A DNA stretch of 16,066 nucleotides, taken from contig JAIRLK010000007.1 of NCBI GenBank assembly GCA_031259515.1, forward strand, positions 1 to 16,066, in the 5' to 3' direction. The notes under the pieces are model-generated. The model saw only the letters and a list, made by a program, of their open reading frames with translations, had not been told where the DNA came from and made no database searches. Positions within the stretch are counted from its first letter, which is position 1; each line of letters starts with the position of its first letter. Both the position numbers and the translations under genes were made by a program. Positions 1-8,094 of this stretch are shown piece by piece. Source of the DNA: Treponema sp. (lineage in GTDB: Bacteria > Spirochaetota > Spirochaetia > Treponematales > Breznakiellaceae).

Positions 1-30
1 ATTGAGGAAAATCAAGGAACGGGAGCGATA

Positions 31-2691
31 ATGGAACGATTGTATAAACATCCCTTTGTTATAGCGGCAATAATCATGGCAATAACGGTGTTTTTCGCCG
101 CGCAGCTTCCAAGGGCGGAGCTGGATAACAACAACACACGGTTTATTCCAAAGGGGCATGAAGCCCGCGTCATTTCGGAATATATTGACGAGACTTTTGG
201 CCCATCGGTAATGATTATGGTGGGGCTGGAGCGTCCTTATGGCACGGTGCTTGACCCGGAGTTTCTTGGGCGCGTCCGGGAATACAGCCAGGCGGTGGAG
301 GCCGTCGAATTCGTGAAAAGCGTTAATTCGATCATGTCCACGCAGTATATAACTGGCGATAACGACAGCATCATTGTTACCGATTTGGCGCCGGAAGACT
401 TTGCGGGGACTACGGGAGAAATCACCGAGCTTAAACGGCGCATCGCGTCATGGGATTTGTATCGCGGGGCCCTCGTTTCCGATAACTTTTCGGCAACACA
501 GATCATCGTCAATCTTGATGTTAAAACTGAAGACTCAGGGCTTCCCGAAGTAACCGCGAGCCTGGTAACAATACGCGAAACAGCAAAAGAAATGTTCGCG
601 GGCCTTGCCGAAGTATATGTGACGGGACTGCCGGTCATCAGCGCGACGATTAATGAGGCTATGGGAACAGACCTGGCGATACTTATCCCGCTTTCGGTAT
701 TGGTAGTTTTGCTGGTTCTGTTCTTTTCCTTTAGGCGCTTGACCTTTGTTACCCTTCCCCTTCTTACGGTAATTATCGCGGTTATATGGGTAATAGGCGC
801 AATGCCGCTATTCGGGATAAAACTTTCTATTCTTTCCACGGTTTTGCCGGTAATCCTCATCGCTGTCGGGAGCGCCTATGGCATTCATGTGGTAACTCAT
901 TACATGGAAGACACCCGGAAGCCGCCCTTGAGCGTTGAAGAACACCGGGCCCTGGTATTTTCCCTGATGCGGAAGTTGATAAACCCGGTATTCCTCGCGG
1001 CGCTTACCACCTTCGCCGGTTTTATCTCGTTCTGTTTTACCCCTATTGTGCCAATACGTGAATTCGGTTATTTTGCCAGTTTCGGCATCCTGGCTTCTTT
1101 TATTGTGGCGGTTACGCTTATTCCCTCGGTATTGCTCATACGCGGTCCCCGGGCCGTGAAAGGGGCGAAAAACAAGGACGGCGCGGATCATCTAAACAGC
1201 GCGATAGGAACCGTTTTTGTCGGCATTACGGGGAAACGAATCCTGGTACTGATTATCACCGTCCTCACACTGATTCTGTCGGGATACGGACTTTCAAAGG
1301 TGATCGTTGATAACAGTACCATTGAGTTTTTTCAAAACGATACGGACATAAGCCGTTCAGACCGGTTTATACGGGAATATTTCGGCGGTTCCCGGGATAT
1401 AACTATTCTTGTGGAGACGGATACCAGTGAAGCGCTGCTTGATCCCGCGGTGTTGGGCGCCGTTGATAATCTTTCCGCCTATCTCATGGAACGGGTCGAT
1501 GAAGTAGGAAAAGTGGTGGGATTCACAGATGTGATAAAGCGGGTCAACCAGGTGTTTAACGTCGGCGAAAGTCCCGATGGCTTGCGTCCGGTTATGGCGG
1601 ACAACGGCGGGGATCTCATGAGCGGCGGTTTTGGATTTGGCGATGAAATCGGTTTTGGGTTTGACTTGCCGGATGCCGGGGAAACGATGGCAGAAGACAC
1701 GGTCGACGATGCCTACGATGAAGCCGGCGACCCTTACCCGGGCTTGGAACAATACAGTGCCGCCGATATTATCGCCATGCTTGACGCTGCTGCGGGAAAA
1801 TCGCCCAACCTGAGCGGCAGCGATCTTGTCCGTGAAGTTGAGCGGCTTACCAATTACAACGGTTTTTCATATTACGAAATCCCGGTGGAGCCTGAGCGTT
1901 ACGGGAAACAGGATCCGGAAGAACTGCGGCGGCTTGTCTCAAATTATTTGGTTCTGCTTGCCGGCGATGACAGCTTCGAGTATTCAAATGATCCGCTTGA
2001 ACCGACCGCGATAAAAACCACGATACAGCTTCGCACGACCGGAAATAACGACACTCAGGCGGTGGTCAATAGGATAAAAAAATACATCGACGTGAATTTT
2101 CCCAGGACGGCGCGGGTCTTGATTGGCGGAGGCGCGATGATGGAGGGCGCGGTTGCCGATCTTATCGTGAACGCTCAGATTATCTCCATCGTTATTTCAG
2201 TGCTTATGGTCTTTGTTATTATCGCGCTGTCTAACCGTTCAATCAGCGCGGGCCTTATCGGGGCGGTTCCGCTTACGATTGCGATACTGTGCAATTTCGC
2301 GGTAATGGGTTTTCTCGGCATAAAGCTCAATATTGGGACGGCGCTCATCGCGAGCCTTGCCGTTGGCATAGGGATTGATTACACGATTCACTTCATTGAT
2401 TTCTTTAAGCGGGAATATCAGGCGGACCATAGTTCGGGCCACGGCTTCCTTCGCCGGACCTTCTCAGGCTGCGGCAAGGCAATCCTTATCAACGCTGTAT
2501 CCGTGGGCGCGGGTTTCGGCGTACTTTCCCTTTCCCAATTCAGGATTCTGTCGGAACTCGGCGCGCTGGTCGCATTGAGTATGTGCATAACCGCTATGGT
2601 AAGCCTTACGGTTATTCCCGTACTGCTTACAACTATCAAGCCAAAATTCATTTACGGAGAAAAAATGAAAAGGATTAATCATCCGGATTGA
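31..2691 (+). CDS. RND superfamily / MMPL-type membrane transporter
   Basis: An 886-residue inner-membrane transporter of the RND/MMPL (Patched-like) class, expected to be driven by the proton gradient and to move lipids or hydrophobic compounds; the substrate cannot be told. It has the duplicated RND plan: TM1 near residues 8-27, a periplasmic domain to about 213, TM2-6 to about 370, TM7 near 401-420, a second periplasmic domain to about 713, then TM8-12. The C-terminal half keeps the proton-relay motif GIGIDYTIHF (about 776-785). The matching N-terminal site reads GSAYGIHVVTHY, with Ala in place of Asp, so the two halves differ. The second periplasmic domain has an acidic, glycine-rich insert (about 525-575). 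The ATG has an upstream GGGAG at a reasonable distance. Only 30 nt precede it, so its promoter or upstream operon partners are not visible. Family is certain, substrate unknown. Confidence 0.93.
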   Translation: MERLYKHPFVIAAIIMAITVFFAAQLPRAELDNNNTRFIPKGHEARVISEYIDETFGPSVMIMVGLERPYGTVLDPEFLGRVREYSQAVEAVEFVKSVNSIMSTQYITGDNDSIIVTDLAPEDFAGTTGEITELKRRIASWDLYRGALVSDNFSATQIIVNLDVKTEDSGLPEVTASLVTIRETAKEMFAGLAEVYVTGLPVISATINEAMGTDLAILIPLSVLVVLLVLFFSFRRLTFVTLPLLTVIIAVIWVIGAMPLFGIKLSILSTVLPVILIAVGSAYGIHVVTHYMEDTRKPPLSVEEHRALVFSLMRKLINPVFLAALTTFAGFISFCFTPIVPIREFGYFASFGILASFIVAVTLIPSVLLIRGPRAVKGAKNKDGADHLNSAIGTVFVGITGKRILVLIITVLTLILSGYGLSKVIVDNSTIEFFQNDTDISRSDRFIREYFGGSRDITILVETDTSEALLDPAVLGAVDNLSAYLMERVDEVGKVVGFTDVIKRVNQVFNVGESPDGLRPVMADNGGDLMSGGFGFGDEIGFGFDLPDAGETMAEDTVDDAYDEAGDPYPGLEQYSAADIIAMLDAAAGKSPNLSGSDLVREVERLTNYNGFSYYEIPVEPERYGKQDPEELRRLVSNYLVLLAGDDSFEYSNDPLEPTAIKTTIQLRTTGNNDTQAVVNRIKKYIDVNFPRTARVLIGGGAMMEGAVADLIVNAQIISIVISVLMVFVIIALSNRSISAGLIGAVPLTIAILCNFAVMGFLGIKLNIGTALIASLAVGIGIDYTIHFIDFFKREYQADHSSGHGFLRRTFSGCGKAILINAVSVGAGFGVLSLSQFRILSELGALVALSMCITAMVSLTVIPVLLTTIKPKFIYGEKMKRINHPD

Positions 2692-2740
2692 TAAAACTAA
2701 ACCTTTGTGCTTCTTCAAATTTAGCATAAAAGGAGATTTT

Positions 2741-2797
2741 GTGTTAGGACCCGCGCAGGATAACATACGTCATGTTATCCTGCGCGGGTCCCGTTGA
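2741..2797 (+). other. RBS-led 18-codon reading frame running into a palindrome
   Basis: A strong ribosome-binding site (AAAAGGAG, 2728-2735) lies 5 nt before a GTG at 2741, 49 nt after the transporter stop. The frame reads MLGPAQDNIRHVILRGSR and stops at 2795-2797; nearly all of it is the 20-bp-arm palindrome. It could be a leader-type micro-ORF. It could equally be the surviving start of a lost downstream operon gene whose body was replaced by palindromic DNA. I cannot tell which from one sequence, and it resembles no peptide I know. Confidence 0.25.
2747..2791. repeat. Perfect palindrome, 20-bp arms, 5-nt loop
   Basis: The arms at 2747-2766 (ggacccgcgcaggataacat) and 2772-2791 are exact reverse complements around the loop acgtc. 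It sits between two convergent genes, 16 nt after the alpha-xylosidase stop. Neither strand has a T-run after the stem, so it is not a classical intrinsic terminator, though such a strong stem could still protect mRNA 3' ends or slow polymerase. A REP-like or other dispersed palindromic repeat is equally possible. No second copy was seen in this window. Confidence 0.85.
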
Positions 2798-2807
2798 GCC
2801 TCCGGTA

Positions 2808-4829
2808 TTACCGTATTTTCGCGCCGTCCCTGACCCACAGGGGCAGGCTCAGGAAGCCGTAGGTCTCCCGCAGCCATCGGCCGCCGGTTTCCCTGCGCAT
2901 ATCCAGCAGATGCTCCCAGGTCCCTTGGGGAAGGTAGTATTCAACCTGATTGTCTTCGGAAAATACCGGGGCCGCCAGAAGATCCGGCCCCAGCATGTAC
3001 TGGCGGTCAAGAAAGGCGCATACCGGATCCCGGGGGAATTCCAGGAACATAGCCCGCAGCAGGGGCAGCCCCTTTTCATAGGCTTCTTCAGCGCTTTTCA
3101 AAAGGTAGGGAAGCAGGGACTGTTTCAGCTTGGTAAAAAACCGGCACACGTCCACCGATTCTTCGTCCACGTTCCAGGGCGCCCGGCAGGAATTACTTCC
3201 ATGAAGCCGGCTATGGGAGGACAAGAGGCCGAAAGCAAGCCAGCGCTTAAAGAGGGCCGGCGGCGGGGAGCCTTCAAAACCGCCGATATCGTGGCTCCAG
3301 AAACCAAAACCCGAAAACCCCAGGGAAAGGCCGCCCCGCAGGGTTTCCGCCATAGCCTCGAAGGTGGACTCGCAATCTCCCCCCCAATGAACGGGGAAAC
3401 GCTGGCTCCCCGCAGTGGCCGAACGGGCGAAAAGGCAGGCTTCCCCCTTCCCCTTTTTCCGCTCCAGAAAGGTAAAAACCGTTTTATTGTAGAGGTAGGT
3501 ATAGAAATTGTGGTACAGCCGGGGATCGCCGCCGTTGTGATACACCGCGTTTTCGGGTATCCGCTCGCCAAAATCGGTCTTGAAACAATCCACCCCCATG
3601 CAAAGGAGTTTTTCAAGGAAGCCCGTATACCATTCGGCGGCTTTTGGGTTGGTAAAATCCACGATCCCCATCCCCGCCTGCCAAAGATCGGTCTGCCACA
3701 CGGAACCGTCGCTCTTCTTCAGGAAATAGCCCTTTTCCCGGCCCTCCTCAAAAAGGGGGGAACGCTGGGCAATGTAGGGGTTGATCCACACGCAAACCTT
3801 AAGCCCTTTGGCCTTGATCCGGGAGAGCAGGCCCGGGGGATCGGGGAATGTCGTTTCGTCCCAGGTAAAATCGCACCAGTGAAAGCCCTTCATCCAGAAA
3901 CAATCAAAGTGGAATACCTCCAGAGGAATGTCCCGCTCGGCCATGCCGTCGATAAAGCCCATGACCGTCTTTTCGTCGTAGGATGTGGTAAACGAGGTGG
4001 ACAGCCACAGGCCAAACGTCCAGGCCGGGATCTTCCCGGGCCGACCGGTAAGGGCCGTATACCTTTCGAGTATCTGTTTCGGCTCCGGACCGTATATGAT
4101 GAAGTATTCCAGAACCTCTCCGGGAACGCTGAACTGGACCCGTGAAGTCTTCTCGCTTCCCACCTCAAAGGAAACGCGGCCCGGGCTGTTGACAAAAACC
4201 CCGTACCCTTTGCTGGTCAGGTAAAAGGGCGTGTTTTTGTAGGCCTGTTCGCTGGCGGTCCCGCCGTCGGCGTTCCAAATATCCACGGTCTGGCCGTTTT
4301 TGATGAACGGCCCAAACCGTTCCCCTAGGCCGTACACATACTCCCCCACCCCCAGGCAAAGTTCTTCCTTGACAAAAGGACCGGCCTCCCGATCCACCAT
4401 ATAGGCGGTGGATTTAGATTCGCACCGGGTCAGGACCCTTTCGCCGTCCCGGAACACAACGGACCAGGGGCCTCCCAGAGCGATATGGGCGGCAAGATCC
4501 CCGGCGGCAAAAACCGCAGGCCGCCCCGCCCCAGCGTCGCCTGGGTCAATGACCGGCGTGAAGGCGGGATCCTCCCCAAGTTCAAAATGGGGACCCCGGT
4601 CTACCTCTCCCTCAAAATGGGAGATCCGCACCCGGATGATGTCCTTCATGGGGCTTGAATACCCGATGGTCAGGAGCGCCCGGTTCAGGGTATCCGCCCG
4701 GTTCAGAACCGGTCTATCCGGGGCGTAAACGATGAGTTCTCCGCCTTTCCGTTCCGCTTCATAAGCCTGGGCCGCGAAATGCGGCTCCACCCCGTCCCTC
4801 GTAAGCCAATATCCATTGGTAAATCGCAT
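2808..4829 (-). CDS. yicI: GH31 alpha-xylosidase (YicI-like), C-terminally short
   Basis: A 673-residue cytoplasmic glycoside hydrolase with no signal peptide. It releases alpha-linked xylose from the non-reducing end of isoprimeverose or xyloglucan oligosaccharides. Similarity to E. coli YicI, as I recall that sequence, is strong along the whole chain. The N-terminal beta-sandwich is followed by WTFGLWLSTSFTT, the nucleophile motif KTDFGERIP (Asp about 419; YicI Asp416) and the acid/base motif HWGGDC (Asp about 485; YicI Asp482). The chain stops just after SLPLWVRDG, where YicI (772 residues) continues about 100 more, so the distal C-terminal beta-domain is missing. The start is the ATG at 4829 (GGAGG, 5-nt spacer); a TTG at 4841 would lie upstream of this site. 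It is the last gene of the sugar operon, 47 nt after the preceding permease. Family and specificity are confident; whether the short form is active is unknown. Confidence 0.93.
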   Translation of the reverse strand: MRFTNGYWLTRDGVEPHFAAQAYEAERKGGELIVYAPDRPVLNRADTLNRALLTIGYSSPMKDIIRVRISHFEGEVDRGPHFELGEDPAFTPVIDPGDAGAGRPAVFAAGDLAAHIALGGPWSVVFRDGERVLTRCESKSTAYMVDREAGPFVKEELCLGVGEYVYGLGERFGPFIKNGQTVDIWNADGGTASEQAYKNTPFYLTSKGYGVFVNSPGRVSFEVGSEKTSRVQFSVPGEVLEYFIIYGPEPKQILERYTALTGRPGKIPAWTFGLWLSTSFTTSYDEKTVMGFIDGMAERDIPLEVFHFDCFWMKGFHWCDFTWDETTFPDPPGLLSRIKAKGLKVCVWINPYIAQRSPLFEEGREKGYFLKKSDGSVWQTDLWQAGMGIVDFTNPKAAEWYTGFLEKLLCMGVDCFKTDFGERIPENAVYHNGGDPRLYHNFYTYLYNKTVFTFLERKKGKGEACLFARSATAGSQRFPVHWGGDCESTFEAMAETLRGGLSLGFSGFGFWSHDIGGFEGSPPPALFKRWLAFGLLSSHSRLHGSNSCRAPWNVDEESVDVCRFFTKLKQSLLPYLLKSAEEAYEKGLPLLRAMFLEFPRDPVCAFLDRQYMLGPDLLAAPVFSEDNQVEYYLPQGTWEHLLDMRRETGGRWLRETYGFLSLPLWVRDGAKIR

Positions 4830-4876
4830 AAAAGCCTCCAAATTACCGTTATAAATGCGCAGTCCGCAGCTTGTGT

Positions 4877-5758
4877 TCAGCCTTTAACCGCTCCGGCAAC
4901 CATGCCTTTCATCACCTGCTTGCGGAACACAAAGTAGAATATAATGGTAGGTATCATCGCGAGAAGCATAGTGGCGAATATCTGCGGGTAGTTTGACGAA
5001 TACTGGCCCTTTAACATGGCGATTTCCAGGGGGACTGTCCGTTTTTTCGCGTTGCTTATCAGCACCAGGGCGAAGGAAAATTCATTCCAGCAGGCAAAGG
5101 TTTGAATCACCGCTACGGTGGCGAGTACGGGTTTACAGATAGGCAGCATTATTGTGAACAGGGTACGGTGGAAATTACACCCGTCTATAGACGCCGCTTC
5201 CTCAAAAGACGCCGGTATGCCTTTGATGTATCCTTCAACCAGGAAAATAGCGATGGGCAAGCCGAAGGCGATGTACGGCAGGGAAAGGGCGGTAAGACTG
5301 TCGGTGAAGCGGAATTGCCTGAATAACACGTACATCGGCACCATAAGGCTGTGAACGGGTATGAGCATCCCCAAAAGAAACATGCCGAACACCGCACGGT
5401 TCCCGCGGAATTTGACCCTGCCGAGCATATACCCGGTTAGAAAGCCAAATAACACGATAAAGACAATAGCAATGAGGGTAACAAAAAAACTGTTGCCGAT
5501 TGCCCGCAAAAGATTCGCGTCCTGCCTGCCTATCACATTCTGGTAGTTTTGCAAATAGAGTTTCACAGGAAAAGAAATGACATTCGCGTTGAATTCCCGC
5601 TGATCCTTGAAAGAAGAATAGGCCATCCAGACCACCGGAAAAAGACAGGATAGGGAAAAGATCGCCATAGCCAGATTCGCGGCCGCCGCGGATACGCCAC
5701 GTTTAATTTTAGCGCCGGTACTGTTGCTTTGTACCGCGCTTAATTCCCGGGCGCTCAT
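4877..5758 (-). CDS. Carbohydrate ABC importer A, permease 2 (MalG-type)
   Basis: A 293-residue inner-membrane permease of the MalG/UgpE class, one half of the transmembrane channel of importer A. It has about six membrane segments, the first near residues 30-50. The cytoplasmic coupling loop that docks onto the ATPase is EEAASIDGCNFHRTLFTIMLP. The C-terminus VAGAVKG is typical of this class. The start ATG overlaps the stop of the partner permease as ATGA (5755-5758) and has GGGAGG 4 nt upstream, so the two subunits are probably translationally coupled. The local base composition is less GC-rich than the flanking genes. Sugar specificity is inferred only from the neighbouring alpha-xylosidase. 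Confidence 0.93.
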   Translation of the reverse strand: MSARELSAVQSNSTGAKIKRGVSAAAANLAMAIFSLSCLFPVVWMAYSSFKDQREFNANVISFPVKLYLQNYQNVIGRQDANLLRAIGNSFFVTLIAIVFIVLFGFLTGYMLGRVKFRGNRAVFGMFLLGMLIPVHSLMVPMYVLFRQFRFTDSLTALSLPYIAFGLPIAIFLVEGYIKGIPASFEEAASIDGCNFHRTLFTIMLPICKPVLATVAVIQTFACWNEFSFALVLISNAKKRTVPLEIAMLKGQYSSNYPQIFATMLLAMIPTIIFYFVFRKQVMKGMVAGAVKG

Positions 5759-6645
5759 ACCGCCTCCCGTGAAAACCTGCCGATACCGAATTGGGTAAGT
5801 CCGATAATCGCTAAACTTAAAATAAAAATCCCCATGGAGATGGCGCTGCCATAGCCCATGTTGGATTGGACAAAACTGGTGATGTACCCGTACATCGCCA
5901 TTACGTTTGAAGCTGAGCCGGGCCCGCCGGAGGTCATCACATAAATATGATCAAAAGCCTTCATATTGCCGGCGATGCACAAAGTCAAACAGACAAGGAT
6001 AGTGTTTTTTATCAGGGGCAGGGTGATGTGGACCGCCCGCTGCACCGTACTCGCGCCGTCCAACTCCGCGACTTCGTAGATTTCCCGGTCTATGACGGTG
6101 ATGGCGGAAAGTAAAATGATCATGTAATAGCCGATGTACTGCCATATCAGGGGAATAGCGACGACCGCCATGATCGAGGAAGCCTCGTTAAGCCATATCT
6201 TCTGTCCTGCCGTAAAACCCAAGGCGCCGATGATAAAATTGAGCAGCCCATACCGGTAATCAAAGATGATGCGCCAGACCATGCCGATTGCGACGGCGGA
6301 AATGGTAGCGGGAAAGAAGGTCAGGGTACTGTGCAAACCCTTGCATTTAACGGATTTTACATTGAGGATCATCACAAACACAAACGCCAGGCCGATTTGC
6401 CCTAAAACACAAGCGGCGACAAGAAACAGGTTATGCCCAAAAGCCTGCCAGAAGAGTTTATCCGAGACCAGGGTAAAGTAATTGGTCAGTCCGGAGAAGG
6501 TCTTGTTTGGACCTCCCGTCCACTTGAAAAGGCTGTAAAACAGCGCTTGAAGTACCGGTACGATAACCGTAAACATAAACAGGGCTACCGGTACACAAAG
6601 ATACAGAAAAACATGCCATCTTTTAGGACGTATATAATCAGCCAT
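5755..6645 (-). CDS. Carbohydrate ABC importer A, permease 1 (MalF/UgpA-type)
   Basis: A 296-residue inner-membrane permease that pairs with the downstream MalG-type subunit. It shows an N-terminal membrane segment near residues 12-34, further segments, and the ATPase-coupling loop EIYEVAELDGASTVQRAVHITLP. A SGGPGSAS motif follows, as is common in UgpA/MalF-like proteins. I chose the ATG at 6645 (MADYIRPK) because GAGGGG lies 7 nt upstream. A TTG at 6684 would extend the frame through the intergenic stem-loop and is unlikely. A strong stem-loop separates it from its binding-protein gene. No ATPase gene accompanies the set. Confidence 0.93.
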   Translation of the reverse strand: MADYIRPKRWHVFLYLCVPVALFMFTVIVPVLQALFYSLFKWTGGPNKTFSGLTNYFTLVSDKLFWQAFGHNLFLVAACVLGQIGLAFVFVMILNVKSVKCKGLHSTLTFFPATISAVAIGMVWRIIFDYRYGLLNFIIGALGFTAGQKIWLNEASSIMAVVAIPLIWQYIGYYMIILLSAITVIDREIYEVAELDGASTVQRAVHITLPLIKNTILVCLTLCIAGNMKAFDHIYVMTSGGPGSASNVMAMYGYITSFVQSNMGYGSAISMGIFILSLAIIGLTQFGIGRFSREAV

Positions 6646-6665
6646 GAAATTTCCCCTCGGTTTGA

Positions 6666-6693
6666 CGGCGGGATTCCGTCTCAAGTCCCGCCG
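6666..6693 (-). promoter_or_regulatory. Intercistronic stem-loop between binding-protein and permease genes
   Basis: Eight-bp GC-rich perfect arms (6666-6673 and 6686-6693) with a 12-nt loop lie between the binding-protein stop and the first permease start. There is no T-run, so full termination is unlikely. In malE-malF-type operons stems at this place protect the upstream mRNA and lower permease expression relative to the binding protein; the same role is inferred here. Confidence 0.6.
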
Positions 6694-6706
6694 ACACGGT
6701 TACTCT

Positions 6707-8041
6707 TTATCTTACATAGGCCGCCTGGGATTCCGCGGCAACCTGTTCGGGAGTTTTGGTCCCATTCAGCATTTCCTGTAAGCCGATGTTCATCACGCTT
6801 ACCACCGCTCCGTCCATAAAGGAGTCGTAGATCTGGCAGATGGGGTTCTCGTTAAAGCGGTAGAAGTCGGCGGTAAAACTGTCGAATTTGGAGAGATCCA
6901 CGTTATCAACCGCACACGCGCCGGTCTGGGCAAAGTTGTTGGCCAGGTATTCGGCAAATACCGGCCCGGTGATGGAGAGAATCAGGTCCTTGGCCAGTTC
7001 GAATTTTTCACCTGAAAGTTTCGGGTTAAGCACCAGGGCCATGCCGTTGCCTGCGGCGTGGGTTTTGGTAGTTGCCGTCGCGCCCGGGGGCTGGGGAATC
7101 ACGGCAAACTTAATCCGGCTCTTGAGCTCAGGGGAAGCGTACTGCCCGATGTAGGTGATGTCCCAGTTACCGCAGATGACGGCGGCGGCTTGCCCGTTGA
7201 CAAAGTAATCCCGGGCCACTTCGTTGTTTACCGCGTTAAAGTCTTTGTTGAATATTCCGGATTGGAAAACCTGTTGGGTAAACATGAGGGCATCAATGAA
7301 AGATTTATCTTCAAAGGAGGCGTTGTTTTTCCTATCGATAATGTTGAAGAACCAGTCGGAACCGGTAAACCGGTCCCCCACCGCGGAAAGCCAGGTGGAG
7401 TTAATCTGCCATTGGCCGCCATTCCCGAAAGCGAAGGTATCAATGCCCTTGCCCTTAAAATAGGCCACGGCTTTTTCCACATCTTCCCATTTTTCAGGAA
7501 AATCCGAAAAACCGGCTTCGGCCCAGAGTTGAGAATCGTAGGCCACAACGGTACAGCTGCCGGTGGCAAGAATCGGAATGCCGTAAATTTTTCCATCGAC
7601 CCGGAAGGGCGCGAAAAGGCCATCCTTGTACTTCGAGCCGTGGGGGCTTGCCTTGATAATATCGTCAAGGGGAATCACCAGTCCGTTTGCGACCCATTCC
7701 TTGGTCCACATGCCCTGCATCAGCGCCACATCGGGAAGATCATCGGCGGATGCCAAAGTTGCGGTTTTTACCTTCCAACTGTCGTTATCAAGAACGGTTT
7801 GTTCAAGGGTAACATTAGGATGGGCTTTTTCCCATTCGGCAATGGCGTACCGGAAGGCTGTGGCCCCGGCGTTGCCGTCCCGTACTTCCTGCTCCGTTGA
7901 AAAATGATGAAAGGTAAGGGTTATCTTCTCCGCAACCTTCCCGGAGGAAGGCGCCGCTTCTTTTTTCTCGCAGCCGGTAAACAGAATACCAGCCGCCAAC
8001 AGTCCGGCTGCAACAATAACAATAATCCAGCGTTTTTTCAT
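6707..8041 (-). CDS. Carbohydrate ABC importer A, substrate-binding lipoprotein
   Basis: A 444-residue family 1 extracellular solute-binding protein that captures sugar and delivers it to the importer A permeases. It starts MKKRW, followed by a hydrophobic segment and a relaxed spirochaete-type lipobox FTGC (Cys24), so it should be a lipid-anchored periplasmic protein. The body has the usual family 1 features: a beta-strand, an aromatic-rich first lobe, a PDVALMQGMW segment, and late NGMALVLNPK and aromatic segments. I chose the ATG at 8041. An in-frame ATG at 8050 is possible, but GGGAG would then lie only 1 nt before it, against about 10 nt for 8041. It follows the other binding-protein gene by about 53 nt, in the same direction. 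The ligand is inferred to be an alpha-xyloside oligosaccharide from the alpha-xylosidase in the operon. Confidence 0.93.
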   Translation of the reverse strand: MKKRWIIVIVAAGLLAAGILFTGCEKKEAAPSSGKVAEKITLTFHHFSTEQEVRDGNAGATAFRYAIAEWEKAHPNVTLEQTVLDNDSWKVKTATLASADDLPDVALMQGMWTKEWVANGLVIPLDDIIKASPHGSKYKDGLFAPFRVDGKIYGIPILATGSCTVVAYDSQLWAEAGFSDFPEKWEDVEKAVAYFKGKGIDTFAFGNGGQWQINSTWLSAVGDRFTGSDWFFNIIDRKNNASFEDKSFIDALMFTQQVFQSGIFNKDFNAVNNEVARDYFVNGQAAAVICGNWDITYIGQYASPELKSRIKFAVIPQPPGATATTKTHAAGNGMALVLNPKLSGEKFELAKDLILSITGPVFAEYLANNFAQTGACAVDNVDLSKFDSFTADFYRFNENPICQIYDSFMDGAVVSVMNIGLQEMLNGTKTPEQVAAESQAAYVR

Positions 8042-8094
8042 TCTTCTCATACTCCCAAATAATAAAGTACCCGCAAAATCACTCTATGCGGCGA

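Noticed and set aside
2747..2791. Palindrome as a standard rho-independent terminator
   Set aside because: No T-run follows the stem on either strand. It is kept as a palindromic repeat with a possible 3'-protecting role.
2772..4145. Long plus-strand open frame antisense to the alpha-xylosidase
   Set aside because: It starts inside the palindrome, lies opposite a clearly recognised GH31 gene, has no ribosome site, and its protein is low-complexity, rich in Pro, Gly and Lys. GC-rich coding DNA often leaves such frames.
8042..8094. Promoter with TATTAT before the importer A binding-protein gene
   Set aside because: The -10-like box is good but no -35 lies at the right distance, and the gap is short enough for one transcript.
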